Assembly: GCA_027257055.1 (NCBI GenBank)
Contig: JAPVLO010000039.1
Coordinates: forward strand, 3,192,501-3,256,500
DNA length: 64,000 nt
Direction of reading: 5' to 3'
DNA from: Cephalopachus bancanus
Lineage: Eukaryota; Chordata; Mammalia; Primates; Tarsiidae
Shown in pieces: positions 13,151 to 24,752 of this stretch (positions are counted from its first letter, which is position 1; each line of letters starts with the position of its first letter). Below the pieces are notes generated by a model. That model was not told the origin of the DNA. It ran no database searches and was given only the letters and a program-made list of their open reading frames with translations. A program made the position numbers and the translations under genes.

Positions 13151-14263
13151 TTCTCTATGATACTGAGGAACCGATACTTCTCAGTGTAGCAGCAGAGAGG
13201 CTTAGCTCATGAAGAACTCGTTTTTCATGCTCCGGGTAAAGATATGCTCATGAAGGGCTATGCTGTCTATTAGAAGTTCACTTCTCTTAATCGTAAACAT
13301 AGCCTGAGGACAACTTGACAACATACCACTCTGGGCAAAACTGCATGCGCTAAGTATTTTCCAGATTCCAAGTTGAGTCCTGCTCACTGGTTCATGAACC
13401 ACCCCCGCCCACCCACCATAGTCTTGTCAGCCCTGGTTTTGTCAACCTTAATCAATTTGGTGTCTGTATAGTTGGATTCCAATTTCTCAATCTGCACCAC
13501 CTGAATAACTAAGACGAGGGGGGTGGAGGGGGAGGGGGTGGTAGATGCCTAAGCTCAAACATTCAGTTTGAGGCAAGTTTTTGAAAATATTCCTGGCATG
13601 ATGCTTTTGGCTATTTAGAAAATTATACTTCCTAACGCTGTGCTCTCAAATCACTTTATGCCAAGGGAGATGGCTTTGCATTAGAACATTTAGGAGCAAA
13701 TAAGCAAATCCAGGTTAATCAAAACCACTTAAACATTAACTCAGCTATCTTGAAGAGAGTTGAATGTTTAATTCAGACATCTATAAAAGCATGCCTTTGG
13801 CATAAAGATGTCAAAACATATATGCAATCAAGATTAAGACTATATAACCATTGAAAATAACACTATAAAACTTGCTCCCAAATACTTTAATCTCTAAGTT
13901 GTTATCAGCAGAACACTCTGTGAGTGTGTATATCTGTATATGCATGGACTGTTTTTGGGCAGACACACTTTTAGAAATCACGCCTCCATGTTTTCTATCC
14001 AGGAAGCATCTGTATTGTTAAAAGCAATCTGTAAATGAGAAATTACACTGAGTAAATGTAAATATGTACAGTGTAGCCACAAATGCATCCTCAAAAATGA
14101 GTAGGACATTGTCCCATCAAAATCCTTCACCCCGATTACTCTGTCAGCCCAACACAAGTTTTCCAACAATTGAGAAATGCATTATGAGTGAACAACCAAA
14201 CTGAAGTTGCTTTCAGACCTATTCAGTATCACATGAATTCCCTCAACAATAGCAGTGACGTAT
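13150..14263. other. Unassigned DNA
   Basis: No repeat or exon is recognised. A G-rich run at about 13516-13544 (GAGGGGGGTGGAGGGGG) could form a two-tetrad quadruplex but lacks four G-triplet runs. Confidence 0.4.
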
Positions 14264-14438
14264 TACATGAGGAAGACCCCCCAGAAAACTGGAATTATCT
14301 TTGGAGGGTGAACCCCCTTGTAGTACAGGCCTCCCCTGCTAAGTAAGCGTTTTAGAAAACCATCAGGACCGTCAGCATCAGTGTACCAGCTAGCGTTGTT
14401 GTAAGAGGCTGTATTTAGCTTCAGTGAATTTTTTTTTT

Positions 14439-15016
14439 AATTTTTAATTTTAAAATTGTGGGGTACAATTCAGGGTTAAGTATACAAATATTCACTGTGC
14501 AGGTACCCTTGTTGATGAGGTATGCCCCCTTCCCTAGGCAGATTCCCACTACTGCCAATCCCACCCCGCCCCTCTCTCACTGCCACAGTTTCCCGCTACA
14601 GTCAATCCTTTTCTTATAGTACTACGATAGTAGTTCAAGGTTCACTTATGAGTGAGAACATGTGATACTCAGTTCTTTGCTTCTGTGAAAGATCACTCAG
14701 TATTATAGACTCTTAGTCCATCCAGGTTGCTGCGAAGTTCATGATTTTGTTCTTCTTTATGACCGCATAATATTCCATTGTGTATATATGTACCACATTT
14801 TAAATCCAGTCCTTTTTTGATAGGCAGCACGGTTGGGTCCATGCTCTTGTTATTTTGAACAATGCTACAATAAACATACATGTGCAGGTATCCTTTTTAT
14901 AGAGTGATTTGAGTTCTTCTGGGTATATTCCCAGGAGGGGGATTATGGGGTCATATGGAAGGTCGATTTTTAGAACTTTTAGAAATCGACACAGTTTTCC
15001 ATAGAAGCTGTACTAG
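14439..15016 (-). repeat. 5'-truncated L1 inserted in mariner A
   Basis: Read on the minus strand this is the last 580 bases or so of a primate L1. On the plus strand it starts at the reverse-complement A tail, then TTGTGGGGTACAATTCAGG, and includes ATTCCATTGTGTATATATG and ACAATGCTACAATAAACATA. Its 3' terminal words match the other L1 copies in the window. Flanking T-rich words GTGAATTTTTTT and GGAATATTTTTTT may be a diverged target duplication. Confidence 0.85.
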
Positions 15017-15030
15017 GAATATTTTTTTGA

Positions 15031-15068
15031 TTTATTTTTTACAAGCAAAGTTTATTTAGAAAGCAAAT

Positions 15069-15110
<42 letters not shown>

Positions 15111-15210
15111 CACCTCCCCAAGGTATTGGAGGGGCCGAAGCTAAGAAAACATGCAGCCATAGCTCAAGAGCCATGTGGAGACAGCAGAGTTTAACAAAGC
15201 AATGAATGGT
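15031..15210 (-). repeat. Unidentified poly(A)-ended retrocopy with (GA)n
   Basis: This block is absent from the other two mariner copies. On the minus strand it ends in an AATAAA signal (TTTCTAAATAAACTTTGC) followed by TTGTAAAAAA, the form of a reverse-transcribed polyadenylated RNA. Flanking words TTTTTTGATTTA and TTTTTTGAAATT fit a target duplication. The source RNA is not identified. The 72-codon minus-strand frame is driven by the CT repeat and is not a credible gene. Confidence 0.55.
15070..15108. repeat. (GA)n microsatellite
   Basis: Perfect GA tract of about 19 units inside the minus-strand retrocopy. Confidence 0.97.
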
Positions 15211-15464
15211 CTTTTTTGAAATTCTTAAAGTATGTTTGCCCATTTCATGATGGATGATTTCTGAGCGCACCTGCCCACATCATGCTGAGTGGTAAGCAGT
15301 TTTTCACCAAAAATGGCATGACTTCCATGTCCCACCCTCCCTATTCATTCGATCTCATTCCAAGTAAATTGTTTTTGTTTCCCCAGGTGAAAAAAAGTTC
15401 TCAAAGGAAAACATTTTGCCGATGTGGAAGAAGTAAAACAAAAAAAGGCATCAAAATTGATGAG

Positions 15465-15563
15465 CTGTGCTTTTCTTTTTGAGAGACTCATCCATGTCAG
15501 ATCTTTCTGTCATGAATCTTCCTTTTTCTCTTCTTGCTAATAAACTTTTTTCCCCCTGTAAAA
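15465..15563 (+). repeat. Short poly(A)-ended retrocopy, source unknown
   Basis: A block of about 100 bases interrupts the mariner coding remnant. It ends CTTGCTAATAAACTTTTTTC, then CCCCTGTAAAAAAAA. It is flanked by AAAATTGATGAG (15453-15464) and AAAAACTGATGAG (about 15563-15575), a probable target duplication. Polyadenylation signal, A tail and duplication together indicate L1-style retroposition. It could be an LTR-derived or mRNA-derived 3' end. Confidence 0.65.
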
Positions 15564-15727
15564 AAAACTGATGAGTTCAAAAACTGTTTCGATCAGTGAA
15601 AAAGTGTCTCGATAGGTGTATTGTAATTAATGGAGAGTACTTTTAAGGTGACTGAAGTTGAAACATGTAAGAATAAATTCATAATTTTTCATAAATAAAT
15701 TCCAGTTTTGAGGGCTACTCCCTCATA

Positions 15728-16827
15728 CAAGAGAGGAGAAAGAGGGGCGAGAGCAAAAGACTGATGACAACAAAGGCCAACATGATGGGAGCATTCACTG
15801 CTCAGACAACCTTTTCTGATGGAATTGTTAAGCTATGGCGGCTCTCATTATGGTGAAGGTGCCATTTTAGTTTGGATTGCCCAGGAAGCAGACCTGAGTG
15901 CAAACTGTGAATTTGGGAGATGATGTAAGGAAGCACCAGTTGGGGAATGAGAAAGTGAGACTCGGGATCGGGAAGAAGTCAATAAGGGTTTACAAACAAG
16001 CAAGTGCCCACCATGGGCATTTGGGGCTTAATCCCATTGTGATCTCTGGGAGAAGGCAGAACATTCCTCAGGGTTGCCCCACACAGAGGGTGAGGAAGCT
16101 GGGGCATGACCCATAAATCCCGCTCTCTCCTAGCTGGAAGGCTTTTTCCAGGGTTATTAATTCCCTGATGCTCTGGCTTGCTCTGTGAATGAGTGGAATG
16201 TACTCCATAGCCTGATAAACAGCCCCCATGAAGAGGATCGTTGGTGTTTTCAGTAAGCAGCCTTTGACATATATAAGTGGGCCATGAAATAAAATGTCAA
16301 GGCTCTGATATCATCTGCTACAGGTATCCCCAAGAGTCTTTAGAACTAGTCATTCACTCATTCATTCATTCCTGTGTTTTGTTTAACACTTAGCCAACAT
16401 ATAAAATGTTTCTTGTTTTAATAATTTTTACATTCTTATTATTTTCATATATTTTGTGAGTGGAGGTCAACAGAACAAGCAGATAATAAATAGCATCAAA
16501 GGGCCAGTGCTGTTAAGGTAGACATTTCAATAATGCCTCATGTGTAACAGCTGGACTTAAGCAGGGAAGAACCAAATACTAGGAAGGAATGTGAGAGAAG
16601 AGGTTCAAAAGGCAGCTATAGGCAAATGCTGTGCCAGTGGATACTCTGTGTTGCCTTGGATTGTGGTTCTGAATGCTCTGACTTTGGAAATGTTATTGAA
16701 AATGGAGGTGGCTAAAGTCAAACCCAAATAAAAAGTATGCACGTGCAAAACAGTCCACTAAGAGTATGAAGAGCAAATGAAAAGAGTGAAAAAATTTTGG
16801 ACCTGATGATCTTTGCTGGCTAGTGTT
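15728..16827. other. Unassigned DNA
   Basis: No repeat or exon is recognised. A short frame at 15.9 kb (72 codons) has no domain signature. Confidence 0.4.
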
Positions 16828-17357
16828 AAACCTGTGTATGTTATGTTACATGGCAAATGGGATTTTGCAGATGGAATTATGATTATGGCTCTTACAATAG
16901 GGAGATTATCCTGGATTATCTGGGGAACCCAATGTAATCACATGAAACCTTAAAAGCAGAGGAGAAATCTATCAGACAGATGAAGCAGAAGAAGAGGCAG
17001 GGGAAAGTCAAACCAGGAGAGTGAAGCATTCCAAGATGGCTGGCTTTGAAGGTGGAGGAAGGGGCCAAGAGTAACAAATATGGCAGCCTCTAGAAGTTGG
17101 GAATGGCCCTAAAAAAACCCAGAGGCCTCGGTTCCACAACTGAATGAAACTGGATTCTGCCATCAACCAGAATAAGAAAGGAAATGGATTTTCTCCTAAA
17201 GTCTCCAGAAGGAACACAGCCCTGCCGACATTTTGATTTTGGCCTGGAGAGACCTGGGTTGAACTTCTGACCTAAAGAACTGCTAGATAATAAATTTAAG
17301 CTTTATAGAACACTATCTTTGTGGTAATTTTTTAGGACAGCAATAAAAAATGAATAT
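16828..17357 (+). repeat. MLT1-type LTR (ERVL-MaLR), near full length
   Basis: The order of words follows the MLT1 LTR closely: ATGTTACATGGCAAATGGGA, CCTGGATTATCTGGGGAACC, CCCTGCCGACATTTTGATTT, GCCTGGAGAGACCTGGGT, and the end ACTATCTTTGTGGTAATTTT followed by AGCAATAAAAAATGAATA. No internal retroviral coding sequence is attached, so it is a solitary LTR. Confidence 0.85.
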
Positions 17358-18766
17358 AGATTTCAACATGAGAACCAACTCTGAACTTATCATTTTGCTT
17401 CCTAGAAGGACTCTGCTTAAATTGAGCTTTCAAGATCACCTTCTGGGTTTAGTGAAAACAGCACCATGATCAGTAGTCAGGGGCCAGGTCTCAGGCCTGG
17501 AAGGCAGAGTTCCATTTTCCCATGCCTAGTATAGATTCTCTGTTTGTCGCTTCAGCTTAATGTATTTTTGTTAACTTAGAATAGATGCTCTTCTTGTTTA
17601 ACCTGTTATTCTTTATTGGAAGCTTGAAGAGGCATTTCCATGTCCCTTTGGAATGGAAAATTCTACAGTTTTGATCTACAAACCACTACATGACTAATCT
17701 GGTTTTAGAAAACAAATGGTCTCGGTTCAAATAAAGTAAAAGGTTGGAAACACAGGGCTTCTGCAACTCACTAGCTCAGAAGACAGGGGTGATGTTAAAT
17801 TTTTCTCTTGTTGAATCAAACCTTTGCATTTTATTTCCTTTTCTGCTTAGAAAACTCTAGCATTCAAAGAAAAATAATTTCAACCACCTATCCACTCAAT
17901 GACTGCAGTCCTGACTGTGGAGGTACCTTAAATTAAAACATATGGCTTTCTAAGATTGTAGGCACCATGAAAATAGCTACTTGAAAACTGCTTTGTGAGT
18001 AGGTTTTAAGAGGTCTCGCCACACACACACAAAAGATAAATACATGAGGTCATGCATACAATAATGAGCTCAATTTGGCCATTCCACAATATGTACATTG
18101 TATACACATATATCAAAACATCATGTTTTACACAATAAATGTATACAATTCTTAATTGTCAATTTGTTAAAACAATTTTTTAGAAAGGGTCAGAGGCTTA
18201 GATAGATGATAGCTGTGCTTCAGAAGAAGGCTTAGGAAACACATGCAAAATCATGAAGATCGTGGACAGAGAACCAGGCAGGGTACACAGACCTGATGGT
18301 GAACACAAGAGTAGGCAGGCAGAACTCATCAGAGTTTCCTCTGAGGGGCCCTCAGGTGAGACCAGCAGGCAAAGAAGGCAGATCACCCGGCTCTAGCAGG
18401 TCATCTCTAAAAGAACTCCAGGGGCACTTTCCATCTCTTGTATAAGAAGGCTGGATAAAAGCAACATTTCTAAGTCAGCTAGAGACAGGAAACTATGAAC
18501 TACGAATACAAACATCCTTCAAACACCAGTTGCTTGCTAATTTAGATAAGGTTACAAATGAGTCTCCCTGCAGAAGTGGCCTCTGAGGAGTCTGTAAACT
18601 CAAGAGATGGAGCTAAGTAACAATGCTGTGACTCACATGTTCATCTGTTCCTCTCTCTACCCACATCGACCAGTCAAGAATTTGCTAAATCCATCTGATT
18701 TGTTGTATGCTGTGGTGATGCACAAAGAACTCCGGATATAACCCCTGTCCCCCAAACATAATAATG
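17358..18766. other. Unassigned DNA
   Basis: No repeat family or exon is recognised with confidence. Confidence 0.4.
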
Positions 18767-18872
18767 CAGCACAGTTATCTCTCTGTATCTGTGAAGGATT
18801 AGTGCCAGTACCTCTTGTGGATACCAAGGTCCGCAATGCTCATGTCCCTGATATAAAATGGAGAGCACTTTT
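18767..18872 (+). mobile_element. MER2-type Tigger fragment
   Basis: The first hundred or so bases of a MER2-like element are recognisable: ACAGTTATCTCTCTGTATCT, GATTAGTGCCAGTACC, GGATACCAAGGTCCGCAATG, CATGTCCCTGATATAAAATG. The rest is missing. Confidence 0.8.
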
Positions 18873-19065
18873 TTAAGTAAATAAGAAAATGCACACATGA
18901 AGAATATTATACCATAGCTGGTTTTAAATTTCATATCAGTAGGACAAAGGGGTACAGAATATGCAATTAAATCAAAGGCGCCAAAGTGTATAATTGTAAA
19001 GTGTTGGGGCTTTGTCTGTGATTTTAGTAGCAACCTCTTGGATCCTCACAAGGCCAAGACATGTA

Positions 19066-19438
19066 TTTGCTCGAGATGCCATAGCAAAGTACCACAAACT
19101 AGGGGAATTAAACAAGAGTTCTGGAAGCCAGAAGTCTAAGATCAAGGTGTCAGAAGGGTTGCTTTCTTTCTTTCCTCCACTCAGGCCTCCCTCCTTTGGC
19201 TTGTAGACATCTCCTCCCTGTGTTCTCAGCATGATCTTCCCTATGTGCAAGGCTGTGTCTTAATTTTCTCTTCTTATAAGAACACTAGTCATATTGGATT
19301 AGGTCCCACCAGATGGACTCATTTTATCTTAATTACCTTTTAAAAGACCTTAACTTCAAATACAGTCACATTCCAAGGTACTGGGTGTTGGAATGTTAAC
19401 ATATGACTTTTATGGGGACACATTCAGCCCATAACAAC
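19066..19438 (-). repeat. MLT1-type LTR (ERVL-MaLR)
   Basis: The plus strand reads the reverse complement of an MLT1 LTR: GCCATAGCAAAGTACCACAA, AGTTCTGGAAGCCAGAAGTC, AAGATCAAGGTGTCAGAAGG, CTTCTTATAAGAACACTAGT, CAAATACAGTCACATTCC, ending CATTCAGCCCATAACAA. It lies between the two MER2-type copies. The 92-codon minus-strand frame is translated LTR. Confidence 0.85.
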
Positions 19439-19449
19439 ATGATAATTCA

Positions 19450-19786
19450 GTACAGTCATCCCTCTGTGTCTGTTAGGGATTTGTGCCAGGACCTGCCATG
19501 GATACCAAATCCATAGATGCTCATGTCCCTGATATAAAATAGGGTAATATTTGCATATAACCTATGTATATTCTCTGTAGACCTTAAATCATCTCTAGAT
19601 TACTTATAATACTTAATACAATGTAAATGCTATGAAATACAATATAGTTACTATATCATTTAGGGGATAATGATAAAGTCTGTACTTATTCAATATAGGC
19701 ACAGGTTATTTTTCCTGAATTTTTTTTATCCATAAAGGGTAGAATCCATGGATACAGAACACACCGATATGAAACACTAACTCTAT
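19450..19786 (+). mobile_element. MER2-type Tigger element, near full length
   Basis: Start ACAGTCATCCCTCTGTGTCT, then GGATACCAAATCCATAGATG, ATATTTGCATATAACCTATG, TTAAATCATCTCTAGATTAC, TACTTAATACAATGTAAATG, and end GAATCCATGGATACAGAAC. This is the known length and layout of the nonautonomous Tigger MITE. It has no coding capacity. Confidence 0.88.
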
Positions 19787-19834
19787 CTCAAGAGTGCGGC
19801 TAAGACATCAAAACACTTTACCAGCTAAGTTTGA

Positions 19835-20005
19835 AAATCACTATTCTCAACTCTTATTCCCTGACATGCCACCTGAGAAATGGGTTCAATATAAATATTT
19901 CCTGGAGTCCATCTCCAGATATTTGATCCAATAGGTCTGGGATGGAGCGGAAGTGATGTACTTTTTATAAACATTCTGGGTGGACTTTGAAGTTTACTCT
20001 TAGAA
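19835..20005. mobile_element. Probable MER3/MER5-type hAT element
   Basis: TTTGAAAATCACTATTCTCA, then TTTGATCCAATAGGTCTGGG, then TTTTATAAACATTCTGGGTG follow the general layout of hAT-Charlie miniature elements. It is diverged, and neither family nor strand is certain. Confidence 0.45.
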
Positions 20006-22655
20006 AGATTAACTTCCCAGCGGGACATGTGATGATCTGGATGATGTCTTCTTTATCTGGAGAGGCATGAATGGTCCCTTGTGATTGAGGGGAATGTATT
20101 ACATCTGCAGGGAAAGACAGGTTTTCAAAGACCCTGAAGCACAGACCTCTATCCCTATGCCTCCCTGCATGTGATGACCCCTAATTCACCCAAGAAAATG
20201 TGCAAATGTAGGTAAGCACCTAGCCCTGTGTGTGACACACACCAATAGTTCCTTTCCCTGGGCTGCCATTACTAAAAACACAGGAGCAAGCCATAGAGGC
20301 ATTGGGAAAGCATTGCGAGATTTGATGAGGAGACAGTTTTTAGCAAACCTTTAACCAAACTTTTGGCTCTGCAATTCTCCAAGTTTAGCATATTTTCCCC
20401 AGTGTATCAGTAGGGATGCTTTGATCACAGGAAAAAAGGAATGGGTTTTGACTAACTTCAGCAGAAAAAGAGATCACTTGAATGATATGAGGTAGCTTAA
20501 GGGATGGACGGATGGATAACCAGGCTCAAGTATAAAGATATGAATCACAGTGGATCTGGGGTCCAGTTCTGGGAACTCTTTCTTCACTCAGTCTTACCAG
20601 GATATCATCACTGGAATGAATCAACACCTGGTTTTTAATTAAACGTGTCTTTTATTCTATTTTGTGTCACTACATTCAACATTCAAAGTCTCAGGAGACA
20701 GAATCCAATTGTCCTGTCTTATCCATATCTACGTCTGTAACATAGGGAAGGGTATCTTGATTTATATCATTCCATCAAAATGACACACATGAGGGAGGAT
20801 ACTTAACCTGCAAAAGGACAATGGAGTACTGGCTACCTCCAGTAGAAATGTTTGCTGGCCCCAGACAACATAGAAGCGGTGTCACTATGCCCATTATTCC
20901 CCTACATACATGCACAGCCTAAGTAGGGCTTATCTCAGGTCCTGAAGGAAGACAGAAGGCTTTGTTGTTTCAATGCTTTTTTTAGTCTCATGCCAAACTT
21001 GTTTGTATTATCAGGAAGAAAAAAGTTGCCTTTTCTTCTGAATCCTACTGAAACTTGCTAGCCTTGTCCTAACCCCAAGAAGAGGAAACTACAGATGCCC
21101 CATTTATTTGCTTCCTATCCCACTCTCCTTCCCTATCAAGTTATCCGCCCCCCCCAATGGTATTTAGATCTCAAAGGAACAGAGAACAAAGACAAGTCCT
21201 CACTGAAGCATCAGTCATGAAATGAAGAGCGGCTATGACAAATTAAAATGTCAGCATTATTAGTGGTTTTGCTTGAAGCTGTTTGATACCGATTTAACGA
21301 TAAAGCAAGAAATGGGATAGATTTGCCCTGCAAGGGGGCATGATGACGAGGGATAATGGGCTAAGATTAAAGCAAGGGAAAGGGAGAATGAATATTAGGC
21401 CGCATATCCTAAATGTGATGACTTTGGAATCTTCCTCAAAGAAAGTGTAGAAATGCCTTGGGAGACAAAAAAAAAAGAGACAATTAATTAACATACATGT
21501 GAATTATAGGATTCAGCATCAAAGATGAAGGAATGTGGCTACCTGTGCATTTCTTTATTTAATCATGTGTAACAGTGAAGTTGAGCAAATTAAAAGCTGT
21601 AACTAGTAGGCTGAGTTCTTGATCCTTTACTTTGTGTTTATCAAATAATATTCTTGCACAGATTGAGGAGCACAGGATATATGTAAGGAAGAGTGTAAAA
21701 TGCAAGGCCTTGCAAAGACAGTATTATTTTTGACATGTTGTGTGTATCTAGAAATGTCTTATTTTAGTAGGGAAGCTGCCTTGGAGGTTATCTATGGTCT
21801 ATGTTTCTAGAAGTAGAGAACTAATTAGTTTGGGGCAAACTCCCATTGCTTAAAGAAAATCACAAAAATGGGACCATTAGTTATGTGAGATTAAAGCAAT
21901 CAAACATCCAACAGTTTTTTTTTTTTCTTGCACACATACATAACAGACATGGAACCTCCTTGATGGTGAGAAATCTCAGGCCTGCATCCTGAGGGTCCTT
22001 TTTGCAAGTCCCAACCTACTCTAAATCTCTGCCACCTCCTGAGCTAATCATCAAAGTCTGGCTTTTGCTGATCATCTGGGATGATGTTACTGCAGAGAAT
22101 GGTGTTCATGCTTCCAGAGGGTTTGTTATGAAGAAAGAACAATTTAGAGAAGCAAGTTACTAGGCTTTTCTTAAGAAAAGGGAGTATTCTGGAGCACTTA
22201 AATGACAGTTTGGAAAGGACAGGCACCAGGATGTATTCATGAAAATGTCACCTTCCTTGGGGAGTCCCAGAAATTACTTGCTGGGGGATCCAATAAAAAA
22301 GGATAAATATGTTCTTCCATTGTAGACAGATGGGGTTCTGAGTCATTAGGGTTGGAACATAAAAATAAGCATAATTTTACTTTGTGTTTTAAGACCTAGT
22401 CTTAACTATTCTATACTTTAAAAGCCATTTCATGTAGGAATGGGAGAAGGTAGTTAATTGGAAGCTTTTTAAAGCAAGAGACTACTCTTAAAGTGATACA
22501 GAAATATTCAGTCTTTTGTTTTAATGTAAAATACATGAGTGTGCATTAATTTGTTGATCTTTGATGTGAGTCTGATACTGAGGTCTTTTCTTTGAGTGAT
22601 TTCTCTGTTGAAAATCCCTCATTATCCTCCCCATATACAGCTCACTAACTTTTCA
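20006..22655. other. Unassigned DNA
   Basis: No repeat family or exon is recognised with confidence. Confidence 0.4.
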
Positions 22656-22660
22656 GTCTC

Positions 22661-22840
22661 CAGTAAGGGTTGGCCAACTATGGGCAAATGCCTATTTCTT
22701 ATAAATAAAGCTTTATTGAGACATAGTCTTTGGCTACTTTTGTGTTACAATGGCAGTGCTGAATGGTTACTGGAGATCTTATGGTCTGCAAGGACTAAAA
22801 ATCACAATTTGGCCCTTTTCAGAAAAAGTTTACTAGTCCT
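22661..22840 (-). mobile_element. Nonautonomous hAT (Charlie-like) element
   Basis: Reverse-complement copy of the family at 10741 and 11218: GGGTTGGCCAACTATGGGC, then AAATAAAGCTTTATTGAGAC, then TTTGGCCCTTTTCAG, then AAAAAGTTTACTAGTCC. Terminal inverted-repeat character is kept. The 84-codon plus-strand frame is spurious. Confidence 0.82.
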
Positions 22841-23454
22841 TAGGCTATAGTCTTAGTTCTAGTTTTGCTTAAAGTGTAGTGAGAATATCAAGACACATCG
22901 GAATGATTCTGAATCTTTCCAGATTTCTGAAGGTTCTTTTCCACTAACATTTTACAGTCCTCTTGCCCACAGCTGATGGAAATTATCTTTGAGGCTTGTT
23001 TTCATACACTATTTCCAAAGCATTTAACTTAGTTTTCATAGAAACAGCTCTTTTTCATACTGCACTCATTTTTCATCAGTTTACATAATATTCCACTAAA
23101 TAATGTAATTACAATAACAAGTGCAGCTGGCAGAAGGAGCCCTGGCAATGAATACAACTGACTCTTGGCAAGCAGACACCAGGCACCGCAAGGGGTGAAG
23201 AAAAAGGTAAACATGTATGAGACAGTCACTGTACAGAACATCATGGACATTGCCAGTATGAGAGATTTGACAGTATGTGCTAGTCTGCTAACCTGGTAAG
23301 TCTGATAAGTGGAGGCCAATTAGGTAAGCTTCTTCGACTCATGCCCTTTTACGTAGAATCTCTCGTTTCTCATATTCATCAGTTTCACATTGGACTCTCT
23401 CTTTTTTTTTTTTTTTTTTTGCCAATGCTTGTCAATGGTTATTTGACAAATACA

Positions 23455-23600
23455 TGTCTTTCCCACCAGCCTTTAAGGTATAGGAGAGCAGAAACTGCGT
23501 AGGTTGTAGTGTATCATTATACCTCTACTACCTAGCACAATGATTGGCATATGGTTCATGCTCAAAAATATTTCTTAAATAAATAACTGAATAAAATCAG
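23455..23600 (+). repeat. L2 3'-end fragment
   Basis: CTACTACCTAGCACAATGAT, then TGGCATATGGTTCATGCTCA, then AAAATATTTCTTAAATAAAT follow the L2 3' terminus. A poly(T) run at 23403-23420 lies just upstream. Confidence 0.65.
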
Positions 23601-24199
23601 GCAATGTTACAATGAGCCATCCTAAAAACGATAGTCAGGAAAGCATGAATCTCGTGAGGTCTCAGAGCCAGTGGGGAAGGCTGGGTTCTAGGGGTGGGGA
23701 AGGATGAGACAGGCAGGGGAAAGGTAGCTCTGAATGTGATAGCTCAATTCCAAGGCAGTTTGGAAGTTTCATTACCTGATGTCCAGATGAAGGCAATGGG
23801 TTGAAGCCAAGATGATCATTAGCAATTTGCATTATGCAATCCACATCTCTCTTATAGCTAGCAAAAATGAGAAACTCACTTCTAACTGGCAAATTAAATA
23901 TTGATAATGCAGATCTGCTCGACAATATCTCTCACAAGCCTGGCACCACGATTTCAGTATTCCTAAAACTTCTATCATTTGCATTCCAGTGTCACAATTT
24001 TTGTCATAAATGTGGGCAATCTGTAACATTATGTAGTTCATATTTATCTTCAAATGACTTGTTTTTTAATCTAAATAAATGGAACATAAAATACAAAGTG
24101 CACCAAGGAGACTTCATATTGCTACTGTAAAATGAAAAGCCAGTATCAGTAGTCATAAGTAAGTTAGTAGAAAAAATAAATCCATTAATATCTAACAAT

Positions 24200-24442
24200 T
24201 ATCAAGAACTTTTTCTATACCAGACATTGCATCCTCATATGCATTATTTTGATCATTTTTGTATGTACAAACATAGACACAAGAACACACACACAACTTA
24301 TAAAATAGACACAGATATGATCTGTATTATATAAGCTAGTAATTTGAGGTACACAAGATTTAAGTAGCATGCACAAGGTTACAAACTACTAAATTGCACA
24401 GACTGGATTTTATCTCAGTACACCTAGCTCCAGGACCCTGAT
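24200..24442 (-). repeat. MIR SINE
   Basis: The reverse-complement MIR order is visible: TATACCAGACATTGCATCC, TCATATGCATTATTTTGATC, then after an AC-rich expansion near 24270-24300, GTAGCATGCACAAGGTTAC and GACTGGATTTTATC. Confidence 0.55.
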
Positions 24443-24752
24443 TTTTAATGACTATATTTTGCAAACAATGTTTTAAAGCCCAAAGAGATGCTTTGGGGCT
24501 GCAGGCACTAAGCCTGAGGCATACTCCCTTTCTGTTAAAAAGAAAGCTTAGAAAATGTTAGATCCTTGTTCAAGATACTTTAGTTTAAACCAGTTTCTCA
24601 TTGACATAGAAAGATTGAGAGAGAATAACCTTCTTTGTACAGGATTCACCCTTTCTTAATAACCTGATATTCCCCGAAAGCCTTGAGTACCATAGAGGGT
24701 TGGTGTCTTACATTTTGGGAATTACTTAATTAGAAGTTGGGGGTAGCACATG

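Larger units (their letters stand above)
14264..15727 (+). mobile_element. Mariner copy A, internally deleted and interrupted
   Basis: Inverted termini are visible: AGAAAACTGGAATTATC on the left at about 14281, and AAATTCCAGTTTTGAGGG on the right at about 15697-15714, each flanked by TA. After removing insertions the element is about 0.6 kb. It keeps the C-terminal part of a mariner transposase: a PPYSFDL-type motif at about 15339 that includes the third catalytic aspartate, FLFPQVKK, then FKNCFDQ and CLDRC. It has in-frame stops after FDQ and within the terminal EYF..GD stretch. The N-terminal DNA-binding half is missing. It is broken by an L1 (14439-15016), a minus-strand retrocopy (about 15031-15210) and a plus-strand retrocopy (15465-15563). 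Confidence 0.85.

Noticed and set aside
13516..13544. G-quadruplex candidate
   Set aside because: Only three long G runs are separated by loops; a fourth run has just two guanines, so a stable three-tetrad structure is not supported.
15052..15270. 72-codon frame ending in Ser-Leu repeats
   Set aside because: It is driven by the GA microsatellite in a retrocopy and runs into mariner sequence.
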